A stretch of 64,000 nt of DNA from Epiperipatus broadwayi. Its lineage: Eukaryota; Onychophora; Udeonychophora; Euonychophora; Peripatidae. Every line of letters starts with the position of its first letter. Within the stretch, counting starts at the first letter, position 1. The notes under the pieces were generated by a model. That model was not told the DNA's origin. It searched no databases and saw nothing but the letters and a program-made list of their open reading frames with translations. Of the stretch, positions 11,880-22,852 are shown one piece after another. The translations under genes and the position numbers were made by a program. The stretch is taken from the NCBI GenBank assembly GCA_028023455.1, contig JAQFVV010000018.1, forward strand, positions 8,476,679-8,540,678. The letters run 5' to 3'.

Positions 11880-14590
11880 CATAGAATATAATCATTATCA
11901 TGTTTCATAGTTTTTCATGCTAATGTTAAAAAATATAATTTTATAAAGCATTTTTGAATGGTTTTCCACGCAAATTTTATTATCAACACATACACGAATA
12001 TTTTGTCATTATCCTTGATAAAGAACAAAGGTGTCAAATAAATAGATAGAAATGTTCTCACGCATAAAACAACTAATTTTATACAGAAATAAAGAATAGA
12101 AATCATAAATTTAACATTACCACACTAAAATATTTTGAGATAAAGCAATTATATTTAGATTACATTTTTATTTATGTGCAGAATAGAGATTTTACATTTC
12201 AATATTTTGTGAGCATGTGTGGAAGCTTACATATTTAAATTTAGATTTAGCAAAAATTGATTCTAGTTTACTAGAATATTTATTAAGTAATATTATTCAT
12301 TTTAAAAAAATTAATTTAAATTTAGTTGAAATAAATATCTGAGAACTTCCTAGTTTTATAATTTATTTAAGTAAATGTTTGTAATATTAGTTTAAAACAC
12401 GAAAATGAAAGAGAAACAACTAAAGATTGAAATTATTATTTTCTTTATTTTTTTACTTCATTTTTAAATGGATTTTCTAAAATTTTACTGCCTTGTTTCA
12501 AAAATCTTAGCATTTAGCATTTTCCCAGACATAACCATGGTGAATTCTTGCAATATTTCTTGAGCAAAGCAAGAAAACCCAATGTATGATGGAGAATATT
12601 CTTTAATCCAGACATCATGTGATAACTGATATAAGAGCTGAAGTTTGGAAAATTCAGACAGTCTTCACAATTTTTTACAGCAGTAAGGACCTAAACAGGT
12701 TCAAATTTTTAAATAGTTATTCATATTGCCATCTATATGATGATTCGCTTTGATAAACAGCTAGCATTTACCTCTCCTAGGCAAAATTATTTCTTCTCAT
12801 AGTACTAAAAGAGGGATTAATAACAACAAATACTCTAGAAACGATCATTGACTAATTAATTAATTCTTTATTTCAAGAAATCTCATTTACTACAGTCAAC
12901 TATTAGTGGAAAAATTAATAAATTGACTGAAGGAATATTATCTCATGACTTCAACAAAAAAAAATCATTGGGCGTCTTCAATCGGAAGTAATATTAAATA
13001 GCTGATATAATTAGAAAATTATATTTGTTAACTTCAAATAAGTAGCTAATAATTATTTTCAAAATATTGTAAAATATTTGTTTTCTTTTTACTTCAAGAA
13101 AATGTGAATATGAAGTCTCAATAATGTAAATTTATCTCATCTTTAATTATGTAAAGAAAAACTTTAAACAATTTTTCAACTCAAATATGCCTCCATAAAC
13201 TTTTCATTTAGAGAAATGAACTTTGATTCAAAAAGTAATGAAAAATCGATTTGTTATGGATGATAAACTATTTGCTTTATCAGAAATATGATTATAATTA
13301 CTGGTGCATGGATTAAAAATCTATAAATGAATAAATTATATATCTCAAATTAAAGAAGTAATGAATACTAATCATTTGTATAAAATTATAACATCTGGTC
13401 AAACGAATTAAATTGTTGTGTGTAACATGCTATGAATTTCTAACCAATACTTTAAAAAATGCATTATGGATTATCAATTTAATATTTAAATGCTATTCAA
13501 TGGATTATCAAGCTAAATATTTAAAAGCCATTTCTGAATTGTGGATTATCAAAGCAAATATTAAATATAATAAATATCCTAGTAATAATCAATCTTACAA
13601 TGGATTAATGTGTTGAATGTAGCTTACTTTGAATCAACAAGTATGATAAATGAAATTTATTAATCTTTATGCTATGCCCAAAAAGGATTATATTACAAAA
13701 ATGAAATTAATTGTGCAATAAATGGACCGATTATTTAATGCACTTTCTTGTAATTTCTTTTTTCTTAGTAAGTTAATATGATAGTTATTATTAGTGTAAC
13801 AAAGTTTTCTCAGATATTACTATGATCATATACAGGTAATACTTTATTTAATATTACTATTGTTGATATTAAATGGGATTAAATGGGATTTACTTTAGGT
13901 TAAGGTTGGATAAATGTAACTACTAAACTTATATAAAACTATGCTATATTGCAATTATTATGTTTTACGGGTTCTTAAGTTTTAACCTCAAAGTTAAATG
14001 AAGTTAATTATCCTTATTTAAGTGAGTAGATCCTTAAGGAATATTTTATGCCTAACTCTTATATGTTATTATTAATATTTTAAATGTTATATAATATGTA
14101 ACCAGGCATCCTAATCTAGATATACTCTGTTAGTATAGTAAAACTCCTAACATTTAAGCCTGCAAATAATCCCAGTAAAGGATTTTGAGGTAAAATAAAT
14201 GAGTCTAATGTGGTAAATATCATTTAGGTATGCTAAGCAATAACTGCATTTGCTTCTCTTAAAAGAGCGAAAAACTCTCCAACATTATTGAGGTTGATTA
14301 ATTGTTGACTAGTTAGTAAAACGAACTAATTAAGAACCACATTCAGCGTTTATCATTGATCGTTAAGATGATGATTATTATGCTCCAGTATTAATAGAGG
14401 ATTTTTTTAAATAATAAACCACCTATTCGTATTCAATGTTAGTGTCTTCACAACACTGTCTGATAACATTCTTTTCATATTCCACGTTCAAAGTAAACTT
14501 AGGAAACAAATAGTAATATTTATTAGATATTTTATATAAATTTCTTATTGTTATTATTCGTTTTTATTATTTATTTTATATTGTATAATA
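11880..14590. other. AT-rich intron DNA; nothing recognised
   Basis: No protein-like frame or structured repeat was identified. A short motif, ATGGATTATCAA with nearby AATATTTAAA, recurs at about 13465, 13500 and 13541 and is probably local slippage. Confidence 0.4.
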
Positions 14591-14697
14591 AATATATAGG
14601 ATATATGAGCACAGACTTTCACACGACCCACCACTCTCCACACTATCTCATAACACTGATACACCCGAACACATATATGTTGAAAAGATAAATAATC

Positions 14698-14741
14698 ACC
14701 AATATACGTATTTCATGCTAAACCAGCAATCATCAGTTGGT
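14698..14741 (-). ncRNA. Hammerhead ribozyme (left arm)
   Basis: Read on the minus strand: ACCAA (stem I), CTGATGA (catalytic core), stem II TGCT/AGCA closed by GGTTT, GAAA (core), then TACGTATA, and TTGGT closing stem I. Stem III is three pairs (A-T, T-A, A-T) with a two-base CG loop, followed by the cleavage position ATA. It is identical to the right-arm motif. A very short stem III is typical of the hammerheads of Penelope-like elements and metazoan retrozymes. Activity is inferred from structure only. Confidence 0.8.
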
Positions 14742-15185
14742 CCACATTACCATCTCCACACATATATGCTATAAGTGCTCAGATATATATACCACAGGCT
14801 TCAATCTACTCTACCCTCCAACTCTTCAATCATCCATCCGATTGAAAATCTGATGATGGAATGCTCAAAGGCCAGCCTGAGGCCGAGATTCTTGTCACAC
14901 CCATGTTGACCTAATGTCAATCTGACCCCTCATATACAGGACAATTCATTTAATACTATGTCCTGTATATGAGGGGTCAGATTGACCTTAGGTCAACATG
15001 GGTGTGATAAGAATCTCAGCCTCAGGCTGGCCTTTGAACATTCCATCATCAGATTTTCAATCGGATGGATGGTTGAAGAGTTAGATGGTGGAGTAGATTG
15101 AAGCCTGTCATTAAAGTATGAAGTTTGGCTATCTTAATATATATCTAAGCACTTATAGCATATATGTGTAGAGATGGTAATCTAG

Positions 15186-15229
15186 ACCAACTGATGATTG
15201 CTGGTTTAGCATGAAATACGTATATTGGT
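15186..15229 (+). ncRNA. Hammerhead ribozyme (right arm)
   Basis: The same 44-nt motif on the plus strand: ACCAA stem I, CTGATGA at 15191-15197, TGCT/AGCA stem II, GAAA at 15213-15216, a three-pair stem III and TTGGT at 15225-15229. All invariant core bases are present, and the predicted cut follows ATA just before TTGGT. Full conservation in both arms, while the flanking arm sequence has diverged, suggests selection on the ribozyme before the element died. Confidence 0.8.
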
Positions 15230-15338
15230 GATTATTTATCTTTTCAATATATATGTATGTGTTCGGGTGTATCAGTGTTATGAGATAGTGTGAAGAGTGG
15301 TGGGTCGTGTGAAAGTCTGTGCTCATATACCCTATATA

Positions 15339-16704
15339 TTACATATATAGATACAGGTATATATTAAGCCTGTGTATTTCAGTTATTACATTGTATAATA
15401 AAGTAATTGTTAATTTTTAATATTTCTCTTTTGTTGCCACTGTATTTTCACGATTGCACATTAAATCTATATTTGGATTAAATATATCATTACTGTATTA
15501 ATGTTTTCTGAAACATATAATTATTGGGTAAGAAGATGTACATAAAATCTCTTTTACATTGTCGAATCCTAAAATGTGTAAACACGCTTTATAATCTTAC
15601 ATTTATTTTCTTAATTTATAAAACCCTGTGATAAATCATTAATCAACTTTATATTTCAAATTGCCAGAACTAATTTTAAACACAGATTGAGTTACTCTTA
15701 ATTAGTTCTCATTATTAAGAAACAATATATTTGCAAATATTTTTATTAATAAAGTAGAATAAGACTGAGAGTAGCCATATTATTGAATAACCTTGAAAAA
15801 TTTATTATTTTAGTAAGCGTGAGTCTATTATCAAAGTATAGAATGGTTTTAGCTCATATGGAAATATAAAGCCTTGTATGCATAGCGAAGTGTAAGTCAA
15901 GTGCGAGATAGTCGCACTTCTTCCGCAATATCGACACATGGCCTCAACCAAGATCGCAATGTCTCAACCGGTATTCTCCACATTCCGAAATCGGAACCGG
16001 GGTGCTTATGCTTTCAATATATATAAATTTTATTAAAAATTTAATATATCTGTGAAATAATATTTACTTATATATACTAATATATAATTTGTAACTACCT
16101 GTATTAATTTTATTATAATTTAATTAATACAAATGTGCATAAATGATTGTGACGATTTTAAATACTTTAAACTTAAAATAGCGTACCGCTTCATTATGTT
16201 TTTTTCAATGAATTATGTGAAAAGTAAACACAGGAGCAGACTGTGTGATTCAAGTATGAAGGCTTTATTACCGTAATATTAAAACGCACGAAATTTACTC
16301 CAAATTTGAACAAGTTAGCTGAAAACATACCGTAATAGTTCAAAAGTCACATTAGTAAATTTTAACTTCTTACTTTTCACTGATAAATTTTATACTGCAA
16401 ATTTATTATATTTACTAGAAATTTAGAAAAAAAAATTCTAAGTAAAATGTACAGGAAACAAAAAAAAATTTTTTTTTTTTTGTTTTACCAACAAAAATAT
16501 TATATGCACGCTTAAGAGTTGTTCGAATCTTGAATAAGCATATTTAATGTTATTAAATTTATAAATAATGAATGAAATTAATTACCCCATATTTTAATTT
16601 TTCTATGTTTTCGGTCAAAATGGCTTTCTGACTCAAAAATGTTCCCCGACCCCTGAATTAGAAGAATGAGTTTATTTGCCTTTTTTTATATAAATCAAAA
16701 GAAA
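15339..16704. other. Intron DNA with one GC-richer patch, no gene
   Basis: The patch at 15880-16010 (AGTGCGAGATAGTCGCACTT hairpin, then CGACACATGG, AACCGGTATTCTCC and GAAATCGGAACCGGGG) stands out in composition from the surrounding AT-rich DNA. It contains a perfect small stem (AAGTGCGA/TCGCACTT at 15899-15919). No coding frame was seen. It may be the remnant of a repeat. Confidence 0.4.
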
Positions 16705-17592
16705 CCTATCTAGTTTGTTTGACTGGATTTGAAGATATTTATGTATCTGAAAAATTCATGCTTTCAAACTGATAGAAACATGTTTCATAAATGCCGTTAG
16801 TAGAGTTGGTGTTTAGATCTAGTTTCTGGTCTTCTACCCTTTACTGACGTGAGCCAACTAGCTCGAAACCATGGTTTAAAGATTGGAAACAATTTGAAGG
16901 AGGTATTAAATTCTATCTCTCTCAGCGTTTATGTAAACAAAGCTTGATAGTGGGCTATTGGTAAAGCTCCATCTAGTGATCATAAAATGCAAGTTATAAG
17001 CAAGTTACAAAATTTATAACTTGTTTTGTTTATCATAAATGTACCCTTGAAGGTTTTTGCAATGATATAGATTGCAGAGGCCTTTACTATATGGTGAAAC
17101 TAAACTGAATTCATACCCATATAGCTATCTAGTTTGTTTGACTGGATTTGAAGATATTTACATATCTGAAAAATTCACGCTTTCATACTGATAGAAACTT
17201 GTTTCATAAATGCTGTTAGTAGAGTTGGTGTTTAGATCTAGTTTCTGGTCTTCCTACCCTTTACTGATGTGAGCCAACTAGCTCAAAACCATGGTTTAAA
17301 GGTTGGAGACAATTTGAAAGAGGTATTGAATTCTATCTCTCTCAGCATTTATGTAAACAAAGCTTGATGTGATGTGATGTATTGTGGCTTCTCCTTAAAC
17401 GAAGTCAAGAATATCTCAGCAATTATGCCCAGATAAACCTGTTAGCCACTTTATTTTCCATTCCCCACTCTAAATTTTCCCATATTCTACTGTGATGTGA
17501 TAATGGGCTATTGGTAGAGCTCCATCTAGTGATCATAAAATGCAAGTCATAAGCAAGTTATGAAATTTATAACTTGTTTTGTTTATCATATA
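16705..17592. repeat. Tandem segmental duplication (about 419-bp spacing)
   Basis: The block from CTATCTAGTTTGTTTGACTG to AACTTGTTTTGTTTATCATA occurs at 16706-17040 and again from about 17125 to 17590 with roughly 95% similarity by eye. The second copy is longer only because a LINE tail was inserted at about 17374-17492. The duplication therefore predates, or occurred without, that insertion. Confidence 0.9.
17374..17492 (-). mobile_element. 5'-truncated LINE insertion (3' tail only)
   Basis: About 120 bp interrupts the second copy of the 16.7/17.1 kb duplication. It matches the 3' end of the LINE at 61.75-62.17 kb (shared ATGTATTGT, CTCCTTAAACGAAGTCAA, CTCAGCAATTAT, TTTTCCCATATTCT). On the element's own strand it ends in repeated ATCAC units. 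It is flanked by TGATGTGAT, which fits a target-site duplication merged with the tail repeat. This is a textbook truncated retroposition. Confidence 0.8.
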
Positions 17593-17734
17593 TATATAAA
17601 GTGTTAATACCCTTATAAAATTTAGGTTGTTAGGCTAAAAGCAAGTTCCAAGGTTTGTTTCAAGTTAGTCTTTGAATATATTATAATATATATCAATAGT
17701 AGCAGCATTTTTAACCATTATCAATCCACTAAAA

Positions 17735-18080
17735 AGAGGAAGGGCCTCTCCAAATTTAAATCAGTTTATCTTATCTCTAATCTCTCTTCTCTATGTCACA
17801 CCATTAAATTTTCTTATTTCATCTATCCATCTTACATGTAGTCTCTTTCTGAATCGTTTACAATCTCTTAAAATTATGTTTAAGATTTCAAGTAATCATG
17901 TATTAACATCTCTTCTAACAATACATTTACTCCAGTTCCACTTCAAGTGTGAAAGAAAAGTTAACAAACTTATGCCAGTAACAATTTATTGATCAGTATA
18001 ATTATGTTTAATCTTCTTGCTCCAGTTTCATTATACAGTTTCAAATCATCAGCTCAGTCAAAAAATTACAAGTCTTATAT
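17735..18080 (-). mobile_element. Second, shorter copy of the RTE-like LINE 3' region
   Basis: The pattern CTCTCCAAATTTA, ATC(A)TCCATCTTACATGT, TTTACAATCTCTT and AACATCTCTTCTAAC parallels the same order of motifs at 20340-20510, so this is a diverged copy of the same LINE end. It is heavily decayed with no open frame. Confidence 0.55.
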
Positions 18081-19236
18081 ATATTGTCATACATAAAATC
18101 AAATGTCCATATCATAGTGTGAATAATATTTAAATCATAGATTCATAAAATATGTATCAGTTCGTTTACAAAGAATTGATGTGCAAATTATTTATATAAT
18201 AAAATTTCCAGTATTAAATTTTAATTTAATTAACTCTATTAATATTTGCTTTAATAGCAACTATTTATCCATTCTATATTATTTTACTCTAAGGCTAACT
18301 ATATAAGACTAACACAAGGTGAAAGAGCCAACTAGCAGATGTCTATTGATTATGCATTCTTATATACATATCTTTAGATTAAAATATTGTAGAAATGATT
18401 AAAACCGGTATTGAAAATCGCAAAGGCAAATTTGAGAGACATTTGATGTTTTAATTCTGATATTTTCCTAACATTCTATTAATTTATTAACTGTAGCATA
18501 TTTTTCATAATATTTCAGTAATATACTTAGTTCGCAAAATGAAAATGAACTTAAGTCATAAAATCTGTTGATTAATAAAACCGTAATAACTCCTTTTGCC
18601 ATCTTCATTTCATTGGCAGAATTCTCAGTATATTAGTATAGCATGAGACAATAAAATTTTACCTTTCTTTTTAATTTTTAAAACTGTTGTATTCAATTTT
18701 ATATACTATAAATAGAAACAGGATATATCACATGTTTATTTGTTACTTTGTTTACATTCCATTAGTAAAAATAATATAGAGAGCTTTCCAAATATATACC
18801 CTGTAATTCACTTAAAGTATAATAGCATAATAGCAATACAATAATGCCATCTTTATTTTACCATAGTTTAGCATATGTTCAAGTTCCTTTGTATTATAAT
18901 TTTTTTTAGCAAATTCGTAAGTATTTTAATCTATATAAAAATATGGAAACATTATTTTATAACCTAGAAATGAATATTTAAAATAGTTTAACATTAATTA
19001 ATTAAAAGCATTACAAAACGTAATGTGACTTTATTGCGATGTATATTTAGCATAACATATATTAACACTAAATATGAATGAAGTAAATTGAAATTATGTA
19101 TAGTTTCATATAAGTGGCAGACTTGTGATTTAATGATTGTTGAATCTGTTCACTTCTGGTGCTTGAATATCACATGACCTTCTAAGCAACTCAACTAACC
19201 TTTTGATTATTAATATATTTAGCAAAGTAAACATAC

Positions 19237-19360
19237 ATTACAAATTAAAGTTCCACCATTTCCTTCCACACTAAGACCTAAAAGAGGTACTTCTCCGTAA
19301 CACATTATACAGCCAATGGCAATAAGAGAATTCATTCGTGGTGAAGATAACTTGATATGC
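19237..19360 (-). CDS. GABA-B-type receptor exon: transmembrane helix 2
   Basis: 124 bp on the minus strand. It completes the split Arg codon from the TM1 exon (AG|G) and then reads HIKLSSPRMNSLIAIGC followed by IMCYGEVPLLGLSVEG and NGGTLICN. The I-K-x-S-S-P entry, the Asn and the I-G-C of TM2, and the Leu-Gly-Leu exit are standard for GABA-B family members. The Cys two residues from the exon end pairs with the Ala-Arg start of the next exon. The acceptor is TTTTTTAG at 19368-19361 and the donor GTATGT at 19236-19231. The following exon joins in phase 0. The first extracellular loop is short. Confidence 0.92.
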
Positions 19361-19589
19361 CTAAAAAACAATAATAAAAGATAAGTACGCAAAAAAAAAA
19401 CTATTGTATTACAATAAATGAAAAAAAGTAGTTCATAAGTTGATGAAAAAAGATTAAGTAAATAAATAATAAAAAAAAATATTAAAATAATTCAGTAAAA
19501 AATGATTATTTTATGGTAGAAACAAAATGTTTCTAATTTATACCATAACTTTAAAAAGTAAATAATTTTAGTCAGACTATCCAAAAAAA

Positions 19590-20011
19590 AGTTTTACTCA
19601 TTCACTGTAAGGCATTGATACCTTAGCGCAATTGCACAAAGTTATGGGTTACGATCTCCCCCACCCCAGAGAGTTGCATAAAACTTGTTATGGATCATGA
19701 CCACCACCACTTGCAGAAGATTACATAAAAATTGTTGAGGAGTCACAAACTTTGATTGTTTTTTTAAAGAATTTATTTTTTAAAAAATAGATTAAAAAAT
19801 CACATAAAATGTTTTTTTTGTATTTTCCATAAATTATTTTTTTTTTTGGAAGCATAAATTTATATATTAATTTATATATTAATAAATGAAATGATGAATA
19901 TTCTTACATACTCCTCCTTATAATTTAGTCATAGTAAAAACAAATAATGAGTCGGGTCAAATTATCATCTACGAAAGGAGGTCGCAAGTGTAAAAAGGTT
20001 GCGCACCACTG
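19590..20011 (-). mobile_element. Possible hAT-type transposon remnant (one end)
   Basis: At 19997-20011 the minus strand reads CAGTGGTGCGCAACC, which matches the CAGnGGTnnnCAACC terminal consensus of many hAT elements. It continues into CTTTTTACACTTGCGACC, as hAT ends often do. CTTTAGAA (20012-20019) would be the 8-bp target duplication, but its partner was not found, so the other end is missing or decayed. The interior holds a GC-richer patch (19650-19745) with no frame. Confidence 0.4.
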
Positions 20012-20334
20012 CTTTAGAACATTTAACTTTAAAATAATAAATATTATTTTAAAATTTATTTAAATGTATGTAAGAAGAAAATATATTGAACAAAATTGGA
20101 GAATAAACCGTTCGAGTTATACCAAAACAATAAATAAAATGACTTTTACTTTGTGTTTAAAATATTTTTAATAGAAAAATTCCTTTTTAAATCACATCTC
20201 TCAGATGAAATTGATCGCAGGCTAGTTTATTAATACTGGTCTTTTCTGGTAAGAAGCGTAGTTTTACATAATAACTTTTCTTTATTTCCACAAATATTTT
20301 CTGTTTAAACCAATGTTTTAAATTTTTTCAGGAT

Positions 20335-21560
20335 GAAAATCTCTCCAAATTTAGTCCAGTTTTTTTATCTAACTTTTGTTTTTCTCATCATGCCAGCAGA
20401 CTTTCTTATTTTATTCATCCATCTCACATGTGTTCTTTTTATATTTTTACAATCTCTTGGAATCCAGTTTAAGACCTCCACTGTTCAACGGTTATCATCT
20501 CTTCACCAATATGTCCAGTCCAACTATTTCAATCTTTTAATCCTTCCGATTGTGTCAATGATATCTGTTTGTTCTCTCATATTTGTATTTTGTTTTTGAT
20601 CCCTTCTTGTTACTTCGAACATATATCTGTTCATATTTCATTGATTGGTCTGAAATTTATGTATTGCTTTTCTGTCCATAAGTACGAATTGGTAAAAACA
20701 ATATATTAAAATCTTCCTTTTCAATCACATAGGTATATTTCCTTTAAAGGTTAGATTATTTTTACCAAAAGCACTCTATTCAAGTTTAATTCTATGATTA
20801 ATTTCATCCATTATGTTTTTGTCTGTATTAATAATCTGATTAAGCTATTTAGATTTGTTAACCCTTCTATGTCATCATTATTAATTTTATTGTCTTTTTA
20901 GCATTTATCTTTTGTCCCATTTTCTACTTTCATTAGACAACTCTGGCAACCATTCCTGAAGTTCTGAAGCATTGTTTACAAAAACAAAGCACCATCTTCA
21001 AAATCTAGAAATATAAATAATTTTCAATTATTTTTAATTTTTTTCACATTTTAAGTCACAAAATAATTCTTATAAAACTACATGTTAAAAGTTTTGGAAA
21101 TATGGACTCTATCATACATCCTTCTCACTGTTCAAAAATTATTGTTGTTGCATTTTGATAAATATTCTTCAGATTATGACAATATCCTAGGTCTATATGT
21201 TTTAATCACTATAGAAATGCTTATAGAATCAAATGCTTTTTTATAATTTACAAATTCAAAGCATAATAGTAACTCATATTCATTGGTCCTTTCTATAACT
21301 TTTCTTAATAATTAAATGTGTCACTGTGTTAAAACCACTTTTAAATTCAGTTCTCTTTTAATTGGTTAGAATCCAAAATTTCTACTGATAAATTGTAATT
21401 ATCTTGATAAAAATTTTGTACAGTTGATAAAAGACTGATAGGTCTATAATTTCTAATATCTTCTTTATCACTGTTCCTAAATATCAATATTACTTCATTC
21501 TTTTGATCATCTGGTGCATCTTTATCATTTAGATATTTGGTATATAACTTTGCCAATAAC
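20335..21560 (-). pseudogene. Decayed RTE-like LINE reverse transcriptase and 3' region
   Basis: On the minus strand, 21556-21430 reads YLNDKDAPDDQKNEVILIF then SDKEDIRNYRPISLLS. This is the start of the reverse-transcriptase domain of RTE/jockey-type LINEs (the D-W-K-x-A-x-I-x-P-I-x-K, N-Y-R-P-I-S-L-L region). Towards 20700 it reads VLPIRTYGQ, the P-x-x-T-Y-G motif of the RT thumb, and at about 20430 HVRWMNKIRKSAG-like residues, which is the C-terminal region. Stops and frameshifts are frequent. A second copy of the tail lies at 17.7 kb. The element is long dead and inserted in the same orientation as the receptor gene. Confidence 0.7.
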
Positions 21561-22340
21561 TTTTTTATTTCTTCACCTGCTTCTTAGAAATAAATCAAGT
21601 AAAATAATGTGAACTATATTACTGTTGTCAACTGCAAATAAATATAAATATCATTCTTCTATTTTCTTTGTTATTTATTATAATAATGTGAAAGCTAAAC
21701 ACCTTCAAACAGATATATTTGTTATTTATTATATTTTATGTAAATGTCAAAAGTGGTAACGTTACTAAATTTAGTTATTTTTAGTGTCAGTCTTATAAAG
21801 CTAAACAGTAAAGTGTGTTTGAAGTCCAAGTTCATGAGTGTTTTAAATGCAATTCATATATATGAATATTATATTAAAATTTAAAGATTAGAGAAGTTAT
21901 TTGTTCATAATAGTGTCAATTTTCTATTATATAGTTAGTGCTTCAAGATTCAAAATGATCAACCACCAGAAACTAGTTTGGCGATCTATTTTGAAGTATA
22001 TATTCATTGGGTATTCATGCTTACAAGGGTATTATTGTTGTCAAAACCATCACATTCTAACATGATCCTCATAGGAGTATTTGAAGAACTACAAAAACAC
22101 TTTTATTGTTGAGAACATTCAAAATATCATAAAACAAAAACAATGCCTACAATCTTTTCAGGCATAATGATTAAAAGATAATATTAATAAAAGATGAAAT
22201 GTGTTTCTACGTATTTCTGAAAATGACTTTTCTTAAACCATAATTGAAGTTTTATTTAATTCAGTCATTTGATACAAAAATTAGTGATTGAATTAATTAA
22301 TGTCTAAACACCCAAGCTTTTATTTCAACTTAAATATATA
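21561..22340. other. AT-rich intron DNA; nothing recognised
   Basis: No coding frame or repeat structure was noticed between the LINE fragment and the direct repeats that follow. Confidence 0.4.
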
Positions 22341-22343
22341 AAA

Positions 22344-22852
22344 GCCTATTGTAAAGTTGTAATTATTTATTAATCATATAGAAAGTATACGTAAATACTT
22401 TTAAGACAGGTTATAATCTGTATCAAATGCGCCTTGAAATTTATAATAGTCAAGCAATATCTTTATTTTGCGATAGAGGCACTTCTCAAACTATGACACA
22501 AGATAGTGACTTTTATAAAGATAAGAGCGGTTGTTTTATCTTTAACCTAAATTTCCATTTATATAGGCCAATCTGAAGTATCTTGATTTGAGAGTGTGAA
22601 ACTGTTATTCTCTCCACTGTTTAAGTCCACTATTTCTTTTACAAATTAACCTTCACAAAATCTTGTGATTTACAATGAGTTAATATTACAATTTTTATAC
22701 TGGAAATATATAAACTATTGTAAAGTAGTATTTATTTATTAAGCACACAGGAAGTATATGTAAATACTTTTAAGACAGGTTATAACCTGTATCAAATGTG
22801 CCTTGAAATTTGTAATAGTCAAGCAATATTTTTATTTTGCTAATAGAGGGAC
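22344..22852. repeat. Pair of approximately 135-bp direct repeats, 374 bp apart
   Basis: CTATTGTAAAGT, then AAATACTTTTAAGACAGGTT, CTGTATCAAATG and TAATAGTCAAGCAATAT occur in the same order at 22344-22478 and 22718-22852 with about 90% match. They could be LTR- or terminal-repeat-like, but the 240 bp between them shows no coding sequence. Confidence 0.75.

Larger units (their letters stand above)
14593..15338. mobile_element. Imperfect long palindrome: head-to-head pair of a hammerhead-ribozyme-bearing element
   Basis: Arms of about 350-380 bp (14593-14943 and 14959-15338) are inverted copies around a spacer of about 15 bp. Shared landmarks include GAGCACAGACTTTCACACGA / TCGTGTGAAAGTCTGTGCTC, ATTGAAAATCTGATGATGGA / TCCATCATCAGATTTTCAAT and CCCCTCATATACAGGACA / TGTCCTGTATATGAGGGG. 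The arms differ by scattered substitutions and small indels, so the inversion is old enough to have diverged. Each arm carries one complete hammerhead motif reading towards the outer end. No protein is encoded. The layout fits a non-autonomous, ribozyme-flanked retroelement (retrozyme-like, or derived from a PLE terminus) inserted in inverted dimer form. Confidence 0.8.
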
